Assembly: GCF_039566955.1 (NCBI RefSeq)
Contig: NZ_CP154796.1
Span: 992,001-1,056,000 of the forward strand
DNA: 64,000 nt
DNA from: Micromonospora sp. DSM 45708
GTDB lineage: Bacteria > Actinomycetota > Actinomycetes > Mycobacteriales > Micromonosporaceae
Reading direction: 5' to 3'
Numbering within the stretch: the stretch's first letter is position 1; each line of letters opens with the position of its first letter. The notes under the pieces were generated by a model that was not told where the DNA came from, made no database searches, and was given only the letters and a program-made list of their open reading frames with translations. Both the position numbers and the translations under genes were made by a program. This document shows positions 1 through 8,182 of the stretch, in pieces.

Positions 1-2
1 AC

Positions 3-51
3 CAAGGAGTTCGCGTCAGGGAAACCGCACCCGGCTGACGCAAACTCCTTG
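3..51. repeat. 17-bp imperfect inverted repeat
   Basis: The arm CAAGGAGTTCGCGTCAG (3-19) faces its reverse complement at 35-51 with one mismatch and a 15-base loop. It lies 3' of the minus-strand YkoE gene, so a terminator-like or RNA-stabilising hairpin is plausible. There is no U-tract. Function is inferred from position only. Confidence 0.6.
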
Positions 52-72
52 ATCAACGGGGTGGGCGGGCGG

Positions 73-663
73 TCAGACCAGGGCGCGGTTCCGGCCGGCG
101 GGGAAGCGGTCCAGGACGCCGGTGTTGGCCAGCGCGCGGGTCAGCAGGTGAGCGCCGACGCCGGCGACGACGGTGGCGCTGACGATGGTGATCAGCGCGT
201 ACGGGATGCGGTAGGAGGTCAGCTCGTACGCCTTGTTCCAGTAGACGAAGTCGAAGATCGCCGCGCCCAGGCCGGTGAGCGCACCGGCCAGCACCGCCAC
301 CGGCAGCTTGAACGAGCGGTAGCGGAACGCGGCGAACGCCAACTCCGCGCCGACGCCCTGCATCAGGCCCTGAAGGATCACGATGCCCGCCCACTGGCTG
401 CCCAGCAGCGCGGAGACGATCGCGGCGACCGTCTCGCAGTAGAGCGCGGCGCCCGGCTTGCGGATGATCAGGCCGGCGAGCACCGCCGGGATCAGCCACA
501 CGCCGTAGAGCACCGCCTGGGCCGGCGGGAAGAACGCGAACGCCGCGTCGGTGGCGCTCCAGAGCAGGCCCCAGGCCCAGAAGACGACGCCGAAGGCGAC
601 GGCGATGACCGAGGCGACGACGATGTCGACGGTACGCCAGCGGTTGCTGTCGGTGTGGTTCAC
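73..663 (-). CDS. YkoE-type ECF transporter S component (thiamin/HMP uptake)
   Basis: This 196-residue membrane protein is the substrate-capture (S) subunit of an energy-coupling-factor importer, probably for the thiamin precursor hydroxymethylpyrimidine or thiamin. The N-terminus carries the YkoE-type RWRTVDIVVASVIAVAFG segment, followed by about five to six hydrophobic helices and a charged C-terminus. I chose the GTG at 663: GGGAG lies five bases upstream, and an in-frame start 14 codons earlier would fall in the riboswitch leader. A TPP riboswitch lies directly upstream. The ATPase and T components (ykoDC) would be expected downstream, beyond the left edge of the window. The substrate is inferred from family and riboswitch. 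Confidence 0.85.
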   Translation of the reverse strand: MNHTDSNRWRTVDIVVASVIAVAFGVVFWAWGLLWSATDAAFAFFPPAQAVLYGVWLIPAVLAGLIIRKPGAALYCETVAAIVSALLGSQWAGIVILQGLMQGVGAELAFAAFRYRSFKLPVAVLAGALTGLGAAIFDFVYWNKAYELTSYRIPYALITIVSATVVAGVGAHLLTRALANTGVLDRFPAGRNRALV

Positions 664-752
664 GGTTGCTCCCAGTTGCTCGAGGCGAACCAGGAGAAGA
701 CGCACGCCGCGCCCGGTGTGCCCGGACGTCGACGCGGCTGGAGGTCGACCGA

Positions 753-838
<86 letters not shown>

Positions 839-919
839 ATGTGAAGTTGTCTCGTCGCAGACGCTAGCACCGCCGCCGGTCCCGGGCCCAGCAGGGCGAC
901 TGTCGGTAGGCTGGCGATC

Positions 920-1756
920 ATGCAGGTCGAGGCGCGAGGTCTGACGTTCGAGGTACGCACCGGCGGCCCCGGGGACGGCGATCCCGTCCTGCTGCTGCAC
1001 GGTTTCCCGCAGCACGCCGGCGAGTGGGACGCGGTGACGCCCGCGCTGCACGCCGCCGGGCTGCGCACGTACGCGCTCGACCAGCGCGGCTACTCGCCCG
1101 GCGCGCGGCCGGCGGCGGTCGAGGCGTACCGCATCCCGGAGCTGGTGGCCGACGCGGCCGGCGTGCTCGACGCGCTCGGGGTGACCGGCGCGCACCTGGT
1201 CGGCCACGACTGGGGCGCGATCGTGGCCTGGGGCCTGGCCGCGGCGCACCCGGAGCGGGTGCGGACGCTGACCGCGGTGTCGGTGCCGCACCCGGCCGCG
1301 ATGGGCCACGCGCTCGCCACCGACCCCCGGCAGAAGGCCAAGTCCGCCTATATGGCGCTGTTCCGGATGCCGGGCAAGGCGGAGAAGGTCCTGCTGGCGC
1401 TGCACGGCGCCGCGCTGCGCCGGCTGCTGCGCGGCGTCGGGGACGCGGACACGGTCGCCCGCTACGCCGGGCCGATGCGGGAGCCGGGGGCGCTCACCGC
1501 GGCGCTCAACTGGTACCGCGCGATGAGCGGGTCGGACATGAAGGCGGTCGGCCCGGTGGCGGTGCCGACCACGTACGTCTGGAGCGACCGGGACGTCGCG
1601 ATCGGCCGGACCGCCGCCGAGGCCTGCGCGGGGCACGTCACCGGCGACTACCGGTTCGTGACCCTGTCCGGCGTCAGCCACTGGATCCCCGACGAGGCGC
1701 CGGGCCCGCTGGCCGAGGCCGTCCTGGCCCGGGTCCGAGGAATGGAGGAAGCATGA
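920..1756 (+). CDS. alpha/beta hydrolase, epoxide hydrolase-like
   Basis: A 278-residue alpha/beta-hydrolase-fold enzyme. Visible landmarks are the oxyanion motif HGFP (27-30), the nucleophile elbow GHDWG with Asp97, a candidate acid in VWSDRD (Asp223 or Asp225) and the catalytic His254 in SHWIP. An Asp nucleophile places it with epoxide hydrolases or haloalkane dehalogenases rather than with serine esterases. The length is normal for the family. Its stop overlaps the start of the SIS-domain gene (ATGA), so the two are translationally coupled. No signal peptide is present and the protein should be cytoplasmic. The substrate is unknown. Confidence 0.85.
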   Translation: MQVEARGLTFEVRTGGPGDGDPVLLLHGFPQHAGEWDAVTPALHAAGLRTYALDQRGYSPGARPAAVEAYRIPELVADAAGVLDALGVTGAHLVGHDWGAIVAWGLAAAHPERVRTLTAVSVPHPAAMGHALATDPRQKAKSAYMALFRMPGKAEKVLLALHGAALRRLLRGVGDADTVARYAGPMREPGALTAALNWYRAMSGSDMKAVGPVAVPTTYVWSDRDVAIGRTAAEACAGHVTGDYRFVTLSGVSHWIPDEAPGPLAEAVLARVRGMEEA

Positions 1757-2502
1757 CGGTGAGCGCCGAGGCGTTCCTGGCGACGGTGACGTCGACGATG
1801 CAGCGGGTGGCCGCCGCGCAGCGGGAAAACGTGGCCGAGGCGGCCGACCTGATCGCGGCGGCGCTGCGTGCCGACGGGGTGGTGCACGCGTTCGGCACCG
1901 GGCACTCCGAGGCGCTCGCCATGGAGATCGCCGGCCGCGCCGGCGGGCTGGTGCCCACCAACCGGATCGCGCTGCGCGACCTGGTCCTGATCGGTGGCGA
2001 GCCGGCCGCCGTGCTCGGCCCGAAGCTGGAACGCGAGCCGGCGGTGGCGCACCGGCTCTACGAGCTGGCCCCGATCCGGCCGCCGGACGTGTTCGTGCTC
2101 GCCTCCAACTCGGGCGTGAACGGGGCGATGGTCGAGTTCGCGTCGATCGTGAAGCAGCGCGGTCACGGCCTGGTGGCGATCACCTCGGCGCAGCACTCGG
2201 CGCGGATGACCTCGCGGCACCCGTCCGGCCGCAAGCTGGCCGATTTCGCCGACGTGGTGTTGGACAACGGCGCCCCGTACGGCGACGCCACGCTGCCGCT
2301 GCCCGGCGGAGGCGCGGTCGGCGCGGTCTCCTCGATCACCGCCGCGCTGCTGGCCCAGCAGATCACCATCGAGGTGGTGGCGCGGCTGGTGGCCGCGGGG
2401 GAGCGTCCGCCGGTCTACCTGTCGGCCAACATCACCGGCGGCGACGAGCACAACGCCGAGCTGGAAGCACGGTACGCAGGGCGGATCCGCCGCGGCTCGT
2501 GA
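1753..2502 (+). CDS. SIS-domain protein (UPF0309-like)
   Basis: A 249-residue phosphosugar-binding SIS protein. GTGHSEA (48-54) and a later SNSG(V)NGAM segment form the phosphate-binding loops of the SIS fold; an invariant-looking PNRI-type stretch follows the first loop. Relatives are often listed as UPF0309 or as sugar isomerases related to N-acetylmuramic acid 6-phosphate handling. The ATG overlaps the TGA of the upstream hydrolase, and GGAGGAAGC supplies the ribosome-binding site. No catalytic partner (kinase or etherase) is adjacent, so the exact phosphosugar cannot be stated. Confidence 0.8.
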   Translation: MTVSAEAFLATVTSTMQRVAAAQRENVAEAADLIAAALRADGVVHAFGTGHSEALAMEIAGRAGGLVPTNRIALRDLVLIGGEPAAVLGPKLEREPAVAHRLYELAPIRPPDVFVLASNSGVNGAMVEFASIVKQRGHGLVAITSAQHSARMTSRHPSGRKLADFADVVLDNGAPYGDATLPLPGGGAVGAVSSITAALLAQQITIEVVARLVAAGERPPVYLSANITGGDEHNAELEARYAGRIRRGS

Positions 2503-2593
2503 ACCGGTTTCGTGATCATCCGAATCGGGCACAGGCGCTGCTGCCGGTGGGTGTTCACCCGCCGGCCGTGCCGTCTTCACCGGAGGTTCACGA

Positions 2594-3097
2594 GTGTCCA
2601 AGGAATCCGAGAAGCAGCGTTGGCAACGCAACTTCGCCGATCTGTTGCAGGAGCTACGCGTCGCGCAGACCGGCGTGCAGATCCTCTTCGCGTTCTTGCT
2701 GACGCTGCCGTTCAGCAACGGGTTCACCCGGACCACCGAGTTCCAGCGTGACGTCTACATCCTGGCGCTGCTGACCGCCGCCGCGTCCGCTGCGATGATC
2801 ATCTCGCCGGTCGCGTTCCACCGGGCGCTGTTCCGCCAGGGCCGCAAGCCGGAGCTGGTCCGCTTCGCCCACCGAATGGCCACCGGCGGCCTGTTCTTCA
2901 TGCTGATCGCGATGGTCAGCTCGGTCCTGCTGGTCAGCGACTTCGTGCTGGACCGGCCGATCGCGTTCCTGCTCAGCGCGCTCACCGGCATCTGGTTCCT
3001 GACGTTCTGGGCAGCGCTGCCGTTCGTGCGGCGCAACTGGGGTGAGGACGACATCGACGACGATGACGACGATCCACAGGCGCTGACCGGCGACTGA
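2594..3097 (+). CDS. DUF6328 family membrane protein
   Basis: A 167-residue integral membrane protein with the family signature LLQELRVAQTGVQILFAFLL near the N-terminus, four predicted transmembrane helices and a very acidic C-terminal tail (a run of seven Asp/Ile-Asp residues at about 153-160). The start is GTG, preceded by GGAGG at proper distance. Members are small actinobacterial membrane proteins of unknown role. It stands alone between the SIS gene and a strong terminator. Confidence 0.8.
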   Translation: MSKESEKQRWQRNFADLLQELRVAQTGVQILFAFLLTLPFSNGFTRTTEFQRDVYILALLTAAASAAMIISPVAFHRALFRQGRKPELVRFAHRMATGGLFFMLIAMVSSVLLVSDFVLDRPIAFLLSALTGIWFLTFWAALPFVRRNWGEDDIDDDDDDPQALTGD

Positions 3098-3123
3098 CGG
3101 TTCGCCAAATCGGGCGTGCACGC

Positions 3124-3163
3124 GACGCTACCCCTGGGTAACAACCGGGGGTAGCGTCGTTTT
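3124..3163 (+). terminator. rho-independent terminator
   Basis: An 11-bp perfect stem (GACGCTACCCC, 3124-3134, with 3148-3158) with a 13-base loop is followed by GTTTTC. It closes the DUF6328 transcript before the acyl-CoA dehydrogenase gene. Confidence 0.85.
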
Positions 3164-3210
3164 CGTCGAGCGCGTCGACCGCAGCCGGACCGACCATCCA
3201 GGAGGCAGCC

Positions 3211-5184
3211 GTGACCACGACACAGAACAACCGGCCCGAGTCCGCCGACGGCGTGGGGCCGTTGCCGAAGGAGGCGGGCCAGGTCTCCGAGAAGGAGGCC
3301 CGCCAGGTCGCCGAGGCGGCCCGCGAGGCGGCCTGGGACCGGCCCAGTTTCGGCAAGGAACTCTTCCTCGGCCGGTTCCGGCTCGACCTGATCGACCCGT
3401 GGCCCCGGTCCGACCCGGCCGACGTGGCCCGCGCGGAGGAGTTCCTCGGCGAGTTCGGGGCGTACCTGGGCGCCGAGGTGGACGGTGCGGCGATCGAGCG
3501 CGACGCGCGGATCCCCGACGACGTGTTCCACGGGTTGGCCCGGCTCGGCGCGTTCGGCATGAAGATCGACCGGAGGTACGGCGGGCTCGGGCTCAGCAAC
3601 CTGCACTACTGCCGCGCGTTGATGCTCGCCGGCTCGGTGAGCCCGGCGATCGGCGCGTTGCTCTCCGCGCACCAGTCGATCGGCGTGCCGCAGCCGCTGA
3701 AGATGTTCGGCACGCCCGAGCAGAAGGACCGATTCCTGCCCCGGCTGGCCGCCGGTGAGGTCTCCGCGTTCCTGCTCACCGAGCCGGACGTCGGCTCCGA
3801 CCCGGCCCGGCTGGCCACCACCGCCGAGCCGACCGAAGACGGCACCGGCTACCGGCTCAACGGGGTGAAGCTCTGGGCCACCAACGGCACGGTCGCCACC
3901 CTGCTGGTGGTGATGGCCCGGGTGCCGGCCACCGAGGGACGGCGTGGCGGGATCACCGCCTTCGTGGTGGAGGGCGACAGCGAGGGCATCACGGTGGAGC
4001 GCCGCAACTCCTTCGTCGGGCTGCGCGGCCTGGAGAACAGCCTCACCCGGTTCCACGACGTGGTGGTGCCGAAGGAGAACGTGATCGGTGGCGAGGGCAA
4101 GGGCCTGAAGATCGCGCTGACCACGCTGAACACCGGCCGCCTCTCACTGCCGGCGATGTGCGTGGGCGCTGGCAAGTGGGCGTTGAACGTGGCCCGGGAA
4201 TGGGCCGCCGACCGGGTCCAGTGGGGCCGGCCGGTCGGCGAGCACGAGGCGGTGGCGAAGAAGCTGTCGTTCATCGCCGCCACCACGTACGGCATGGAGT
4301 CCATGCTGGACCTGTCCTGCCTGCTCGCCGACGACGACCGCAACGACATCCGGATCGAGGCGGCGTTGGTCAAGCTGTACGCCAGCGAGATGGCCTGGCG
4401 GATCGCCGACGAGCTGATCCAGATCCGGGGCGGGCGCGGCTACGAGACCGCCGATTCGCTCGGTGCCCGGGGCGAACGGCCGGCCGCGGTCGAGCAACTC
4501 CTGCGGGATCTGCGGATCAACCGGATCTTCGAGGGGTCCACCGAGATCATGCACCTGCTGATCGCCCGCGAGGCGGTCGACGCGCACCTCTCGGTGGCCG
4601 GCGACATCATCGACCCGGACGCCGGGCTGGGCCGCAAGGCCGCCGCCGGCGCGCGGGCCGGTGCCTTCTACGCGAAGTGGCTGCCCACGCTGGCCGTCGG
4701 CAAGGGGCAGGCACCCGGGGCGTACCAGGAGTTCGGGCCGCTGGCCGGGCACCTGCGACACGTCGAGCGGGCCTCCCGCAAGCTGGCCCGGTCGACGTTC
4801 TACGCGATGTCACGGTGGCAGGGCCGGATGGAGCGCAAGCAGGCGTTCCTCGGCCGGGTGGTGGACATCGGCGCGGAGCTGTTCGCGATGTCCGCGGTCT
4901 GCGTCCGGGCCTACGCCGAGCGGCTCGAACACCCGGAGAACGTCGAGCTGGCCGACCTGTTCTGCCGCCAGGCGCGGCTGCGCGTCGACGAGCTGTTCAC
5001 CGGCCTCTGGTCGAACACCGACTCGGTCGACGTGGCCGCCGCGAAGCGGATCGTCGCCGGCCGGTACGCCTCCGTGGAGGCCGGCGTGGTCACCCCACCG
5101 GCCGACCTGCCGTGGGTGGCCCGGTGGGAGCCCGGCCCGTCCACCGCCGAGGACGTCCGCCGCCGCATCCCGCCGGCCGGCTGA
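3211..5184 (+). CDS. acyl-CoA dehydrogenase family protein (long form)
   Basis: A 657-residue flavoenzyme predicted to introduce the alpha,beta double bond into acyl-CoA. After an N-terminal leader of about 65 residues, the N-terminal helical domain (KIDRRYGGLGLSNLHYCRA), the FAD-binding middle domain with LLTEPDVGSDPA, and the C-terminal domain with QIRGGRGYETADSL and RINRIFEGSTEIM are recognisable. An additional C-terminal domain of about 180 residues makes it much longer than the usual 380-residue enzymes, resembling the extended FadE/VLCAD-like class. The start is GTG with AGGAGG upstream. It is monocistronic. The acyl substrate is not deducible. Confidence 0.9.
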   Translation: MTTTQNNRPESADGVGPLPKEAGQVSEKEARQVAEAAREAAWDRPSFGKELFLGRFRLDLIDPWPRSDPADVARAEEFLGEFGAYLGAEVDGAAIERDARIPDDVFHGLARLGAFGMKIDRRYGGLGLSNLHYCRALMLAGSVSPAIGALLSAHQSIGVPQPLKMFGTPEQKDRFLPRLAAGEVSAFLLTEPDVGSDPARLATTAEPTEDGTGYRLNGVKLWATNGTVATLLVVMARVPATEGRRGGITAFVVEGDSEGITVERRNSFVGLRGLENSLTRFHDVVVPKENVIGGEGKGLKIALTTLNTGRLSLPAMCVGAGKWALNVAREWAADRVQWGRPVGEHEAVAKKLSFIAATTYGMESMLDLSCLLADDDRNDIRIEAALVKLYASEMAWRIADELIQIRGGRGYETADSLGARGERPAAVEQLLRDLRINRIFEGSTEIMHLLIAREAVDAHLSVAGDIIDPDAGLGRKAAAGARAGAFYAKWLPTLAVGKGQAPGAYQEFGPLAGHLRHVERASRKLARSTFYAMSRWQGRMERKQAFLGRVVDIGAELFAMSAVCVRAYAERLEHPENVELADLFCRQARLRVDELFTGLWSNTDSVDVAAAKRIVAGRYASVEAGVVTPPADLPWVARWEPGPSTAEDVRRRIPPAG

Positions 5185-5199
5185 GCCGCCGTTCCCGGG

Positions 5200-5265
5200 C
5201 TCGTGCCCGGCTCGTGCCCGGCTCGTGCCCGGCTCGTGCCCGGCTCGTGCCCGGCTCGTGCCCGG
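5200..5265. repeat. 11-bp tandem repeat, six copies
   Basis: CTCGTGCCCGG is repeated six times exactly (5200-5265) starting 16 bases after the acyl-CoA dehydrogenase stop, then degenerates to CTCGGG. It is the first of three repeat structures in the 5185-5748 gene-free interval. The stretch 5270-5490 between them shows no convincing gene. Confidence 0.95.
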
Positions 5266-5493
5266 CTCGGGCGGGCCGTGCCTGTCCCGTATTTGGTTCG
5301 GCCCGTGCCGGGTCGGGCCGGCGGAGCATCTCGGGCTTTGCCTGGTGCCCGTTCGAGCTTGTCGGCGGCGGCGGCGGTCCGGTTGCCGGCTGATGCCTAC
5401 GGCCGGTCGTCCCTGGCCGGGCCCGGCATCCGTCGTTCCCGCCGGGTGGCCGTAGGCGGCCGGGTGGCCGTAGGAGAAGGCATCACATTGACG

Positions 5494-5535
5494 CGGTATA
5501 CCTGTGAGTCATAAATATGACTCACAGGTATACCG
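5494..5535. repeat. 42-bp near-perfect palindrome, AT-rich
   Basis: CGGTATACCTGTGAGTCATA (5494-5513) is followed by AA and then its exact reverse complement (5516-5535): twenty uninterrupted base pairs. The AT content contrasts with the surroundings of over 70% GC. It could be a strong hairpin or a dimer-binding site. No protein family can be assigned from sequence. Confidence 0.95.
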
Positions 5536-5554
5536 GGGAAAGGGATTAACTCTT

Positions 5555-5724
5555 CCCGGAGCCCGGAGCCCGGAGCCCGGAGCCCGGAGCCCGGAGCCCG
5601 GAGCCCGGAGCCCGGAGCCCGGAGCCCGGAGCCCGGAGCCCGGAGCCCGGAGCCCGGAGCCCGGAGCCCGGAGCCCGGAGCCCGGAGCCCGGAGCCCGGA
5701 GCCCGGAGCCCGGAGCCCGGAGCC
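5555..5724. repeat. 7-bp tandem array, about 24 copies
   Basis: The unit CCCGGAG repeats without interruption for about 170 bases. Seven is not a multiple of three, so any reading through it cycles all frames (a PGSGLRA or EPGARSP-type peptide depending on strand). It ends 24 bases 3' of the small minus-strand membrane gene. This is a microsatellite-like array and likely variable in length between strains. Confidence 0.97.
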
Positions 5725-5748
5725 GCGGCTGCGGGAGGGGGCAAGACG

Positions 5749-5916
5749 TCAGCGGGCGATGGCCCAGGCGATCACCGCGGCGAGGATCAGGCCGTTGAGG
5801 GCGGCCAGCACCAGGTAGGCCGCGGGCGGAATCTTGCGGCCCTTGCGGACGAAACTCACCAGCACGCCCGCGTAGGCCAGCAGCAGCACGGCCACGACGA
5901 TCAGGAAGTACAGCAC
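5749..5916 (-). CDS. small two-helix membrane protein (55 aa)
   Basis: The minus strand encodes a 55-residue protein starting at GTG 5916: two hydrophobic helices (about residues 3-22 and 34-54) joined by a basic turn FVRKGRKIPP. The hydrophobic pattern, the positive-inside loop and good GC3 codon use support a real gene, although the ribosome-binding site is weak. It begins ten bases after the stop of the upstream membrane gene, so they are probably cotranscribed. Function unknown. Confidence 0.6.
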   Translation of the reverse strand: MLYFLIVVAVLLLAYAGVLVSFVRKGRKIPPAAYLVLAALNGLILAAVIAWAIAR

Positions 5917-5925
5917 CGGAACACC

Positions 5926-6531
5926 CTACCGGCCGGTGCGCAACCCCAGTCCGCGCAGCTCCAGCGCGGCGAGCGCGTCGACGGTGGCGTCGTCGCCGCG
6001 CCGCCAGGCCTCGGCCACGTCCGGTGCGATCCGCTGGAGCTTCGACAGCGGCTGACCGGCGAGCGCGCGCAACGCCAGCAGGTCCCGGCCGGCCGGCGCG
6101 GTGGCCATCGCCTTCGCCGCGCCGGCCCGGCGCATCCAGCGCACCCGCAGCGGCAGCCAACCGAAGAGCACCAGGCCGAGCGGGAACACCAGCACCGCGA
6201 CGGTCAACGCGAGCGCCAACTGACCGACCAGCTCCTGCTGGTCCCGGCCGGCCTCGGCCATCGCGCGCGCGGCATCGGCGGCCCGGGTGAAGGGGGCGGT
6301 CAACTCGTCGCCGACCAGCGGCACGCGGCCCACCTTGCCGCCGGCGTCGGCCAGGTTGTCGGCGAGGCCGCCGCCGGCGCCCTCCAGCTTCTGCCCGGGT
6401 ACGGCGAGCTTCTCGACCAGGTCGTGCAGCCAGAGCGCGAAGCGGATCGCCGCGTACACCCAGACGACCACGAGCAGGTCGGTCAGGAGCTGACGGAGGG
6501 CGGTCGGAAAACGGTCGGCGTAGATCTTCAC
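5926..6531 (-). CDS. hypothetical two-helix membrane protein
   Basis: About 201 residues from the GTG at 6531 (VKIYADRF); an earlier in-frame ATG at 6567 is less likely because it would sit against the Zur gene. One hydrophobic segment lies near the N-terminus (LLTDLLVVVWVYAAIRFALW) and a second in the middle (LALALTVAVLVFPLGLVLFGWL). The soluble loop between them is rich in Gly and Ala. The C-terminal third is helical and cytoplasmic. I recognise no family. It lies downstream of zur on the same strand, possibly as the tail of that transcript. Confidence 0.7.
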   Translation of the reverse strand: MKIYADRFPTALRQLLTDLLVVVWVYAAIRFALWLHDLVEKLAVPGQKLEGAGGGLADNLADAGGKVGRVPLVGDELTAPFTRAADAARAMAEAGRDQQELVGQLALALTVAVLVFPLGLVLFGWLPLRVRWMRRAGAAKAMATAPAGRDLLALRALAGQPLSKLQRIAPDVAEAWRRGDDATVDALAALELRGLGLRTGR

Positions 6532-6576
6532 GCCGGACAGCCTGCCACGGCGCGGCCCCGGCGGCACCGGTCGGAT

Positions 6577-6975
6577 TTACCGGCCGGCGCAGGCCGGGCA
6601 GGTGCCGAAGATCTCCAGGGTGTGGCTGACCTCGGTGAAGCCGTGCTCGGCGGAGATGCGGTCCGCCCACTTCTCCACCGCCGGCCCGGCCACCTCGACG
6701 GTACGACCGCAGCCCCGGCAGACCAGGTGGTGGTGATGCCCGTCGTCGCTGCACCGTCGGTAGAGGTGCTCGCCGCCGGGCGGGCGCATCACGTCGATCT
6801 CGCCGGCGTCGGCGAGCACCTGCAACGTCCGGTAGACAGTGGTCAGCCCGATCCGGTCGCCCCGTCGGCGCAGCATGGCGTGCAGGTCCTGGGCGCTGTG
6901 GAAGCCCTCGACCTCGTCCAGCAGCGCGCTCACCGCGCTGCGTTGCCGGGTGGTACGCGGGGTGCCGGTGGTCAT
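6577..6975 (-). CDS. zur: Fur-family zinc uptake regulator
   Basis: A 132-residue Fur-superfamily repressor. The winged-helix N-terminal half (TTRQRSAVSALLDEVEGF, then LTTVYRTLQVLADAGEID) is followed by the metal-binding dimerisation half with the HHHHLVCRGCGR stretch and a C-terminal CPAC pair that forms the structural zinc site. Position in an operon behind an ArsR/SmtB gene, next to znuABC, makes Zur more likely than Fur or PerR. It should repress the zinc importer when zinc is bound. Its ATG overlaps the ArsR stop by four bases. The same smtB-zur order is known in mycobacteria. Confidence 0.9.
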   Translation of the reverse strand: MTTGTPRTTRQRSAVSALLDEVEGFHSAQDLHAMLRRRGDRIGLTTVYRTLQVLADAGEIDVMRPPGGEHLYRRCSDDGHHHHLVCRGCGRTVEVAGPAVEKWADRISAEHGFTEVSHTLEIFGTCPACAGR

Positions 6976-7274
6976 GCCGGTCCCTCCCCGGCGTGGCTGA
7001 CCGCGTCCGCCACGATGTGCGCGACGTGCTCGTCGACAAGCGCGTACGCGATCTCCCGGCCGCGTCGCGAGCCGCGCACCACCCCGGCGCCGCGCAGCAC
7101 CCGCAGGTGCTGGGAGACCAGCGGCTGCGGGGCGCCGAGCGTCTCGACCAGCTCGTGCACGCAGCGCTCACCCTCGGCCAGCTCGCTGACGATGGCGAGC
7201 CGGATCGGGGCCGAGAGGGCGCGCAGCAGCTCGCCCGCGCCCTCGAAGGCGTCGTACCCGTTGGTGCTCGTCAC
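6972..7274 (-). CDS. ArsR/SmtB-family zinc-responsive repressor
   Basis: A 100-residue winged-helix metalloregulator. The DNA-recognition helix is in APQPLVSQHLRVLRGAG (48-64). The C-terminal helix carries exactly the alpha-5 zinc-site spacing D-x-H-x10-H-x2-E: Asp81, His83, His94, Glu97. That argues for zinc sensing rather than arsenic. The start is GTG at 7274 with no good Shine-Dalgarno, so the mRNA may be leaderless. It probably autoregulates its operon with zur, being released from DNA when zinc is high. Confidence 0.9.
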   Translation of the reverse strand: MTSTNGYDAFEGAGELLRALSAPIRLAIVSELAEGERCVHELVETLGAPQPLVSQHLRVLRGAGVVRGSRRGREIAYALVDEHVAHIVADAVSHAGEGPA

Positions 7275-7277
7275 CCC

Positions 7278-7290
7278 GTAACGATAACCA
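7278..7290 (-). promoter_or_regulatory. candidate SmtB operator at the arsR-zur promoter
   Basis: GTAACGATAACC contains the near-symmetric core TAACGATAA directly 5' of the regulator start, where an autoregulatory site would lie. The core TAACGA also occurs at the znuA promoter. The assignment rests on position and partial symmetry only. Confidence 0.3.
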
Positions 7291-7308
7291 CTGCCGGTTG
7301 GGGCGCTC

Positions 7309-8181
7309 TCATCCGAGCAGCACCTCGTGCTCGGCCGGCTCGACCGCGGACGTGGCCGACGCCGGCCGGCCGCGGCGCAGCTTCCGCACGCCGGCCGCCA
7401 GCAGCGCCACCACCAGGAACGAGCCGATCGCCACCAGCACCACCGAGGCGCCGGGCGCGGTGTCGGCGGTGGCGGCCACCCACACCCCGGTCCCGGCGGC
7501 GAACAGGCCCAACGCCATGGCCGCCGTCATGGTGGACCGGAAACCGCGGGTCACCTGCTGGGCGGTGGCCACCGGCACCACCATCAACGCGCTGATCAGC
7601 AGCACCCCGACCGCCCGCATGGCGATGGTCACGGTCACCGCGGTGCCCACCGCGATGAGCAGGTTCAGCGCCCGCACCGGCAGGCCGGAGACGCGTGCGT
7701 ACTCCTCGTCGTGGCAGACCGCGAACAGCGCCGGGCGCAGCAGCAGCATGGTCACCAGCAGCACCGCGCCGAGCACGCCGATGGTGACCACGTCCGCCGG
7801 CGACGTGGTGGTCAGGGACCCGAACAGGTACGCGTTGAGCGACCCGCTGCTCGCGTCGGAGAGCCCGACCAGCATCACGCCGCCGGCGATGCCGCCGTAG
7901 AACAGCAGCGCCAGCGCGAGGTCGCCGGAGGTGCGCCCGTACGCGCGGACCAGCTCGATGACGACCGCGCCGAGCGTGGCGGCGAGCACCGCCACCAGCA
8001 CCGGGGAGCGGTTGAGCAGCAGCCCGGCGCCGACGCCGGTGAGCGCCACGTGCCCGATGCCGTCGCCGATCAGCGCCAGCCGGCGCTGCACCAGGTAGAT
8101 GCCGAGCGCCGGCGCGGCCAAGCCGATGACCAGCGCGCCGACCAGGGCGCGGAGCATGAAGTCGTACTGGAAGAGATCCAT
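7309..8181 (-). CDS. znuB: zinc ABC transporter permease
   Basis: A 290-residue polytopic permease of the ABC-3 metal family, beginning MDLFQYDFMLRALVGALVIGLAAPALGIYL, which is typical of ZnuB/MntB. About eight hydrophobic segments are visible, with the family region DGIGHVALTGVGAGLL near residues 38-53. It is encoded one base after the ATPase gene, as the last gene of the znuACB order seen here. It forms the membrane channel for zinc delivered by ZnuA. Manganese cannot be excluded from sequence alone, but the zur/smtB neighbours support zinc. Confidence 0.9.
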   Translation of the reverse strand: MDLFQYDFMLRALVGALVIGLAAPALGIYLVQRRLALIGDGIGHVALTGVGAGLLLNRSPVLVAVLAATLGAVVIELVRAYGRTSGDLALALLFYGGIAGGVMLVGLSDASSGSLNAYLFGSLTTTSPADVVTIGVLGAVLLVTMLLLRPALFAVCHDEEYARVSGLPVRALNLLIAVGTAVTVTIAMRAVGVLLISALMVVPVATAQQVTRGFRSTMTAAMALGLFAAGTGVWVAATADTAPGASVVLVAIGSFLVVALLAAGVRKLRRGRPASATSAVEPAEHEVLLG

Positions 8182-8182
8182 C

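Noticed and set aside
5555..5724. CRISPR-like array
   Set aside because: The 7-bp units are contiguous with no spacers and no cas genes are near, so it is a simple tandem repeat.
5546..7171. Long minus-strand frame across the 7-bp array and the Zur gene
   Set aside because: It is out of frame with Zur and the membrane proteins, and its C-terminus is only the repeat; no domain is recognisable.
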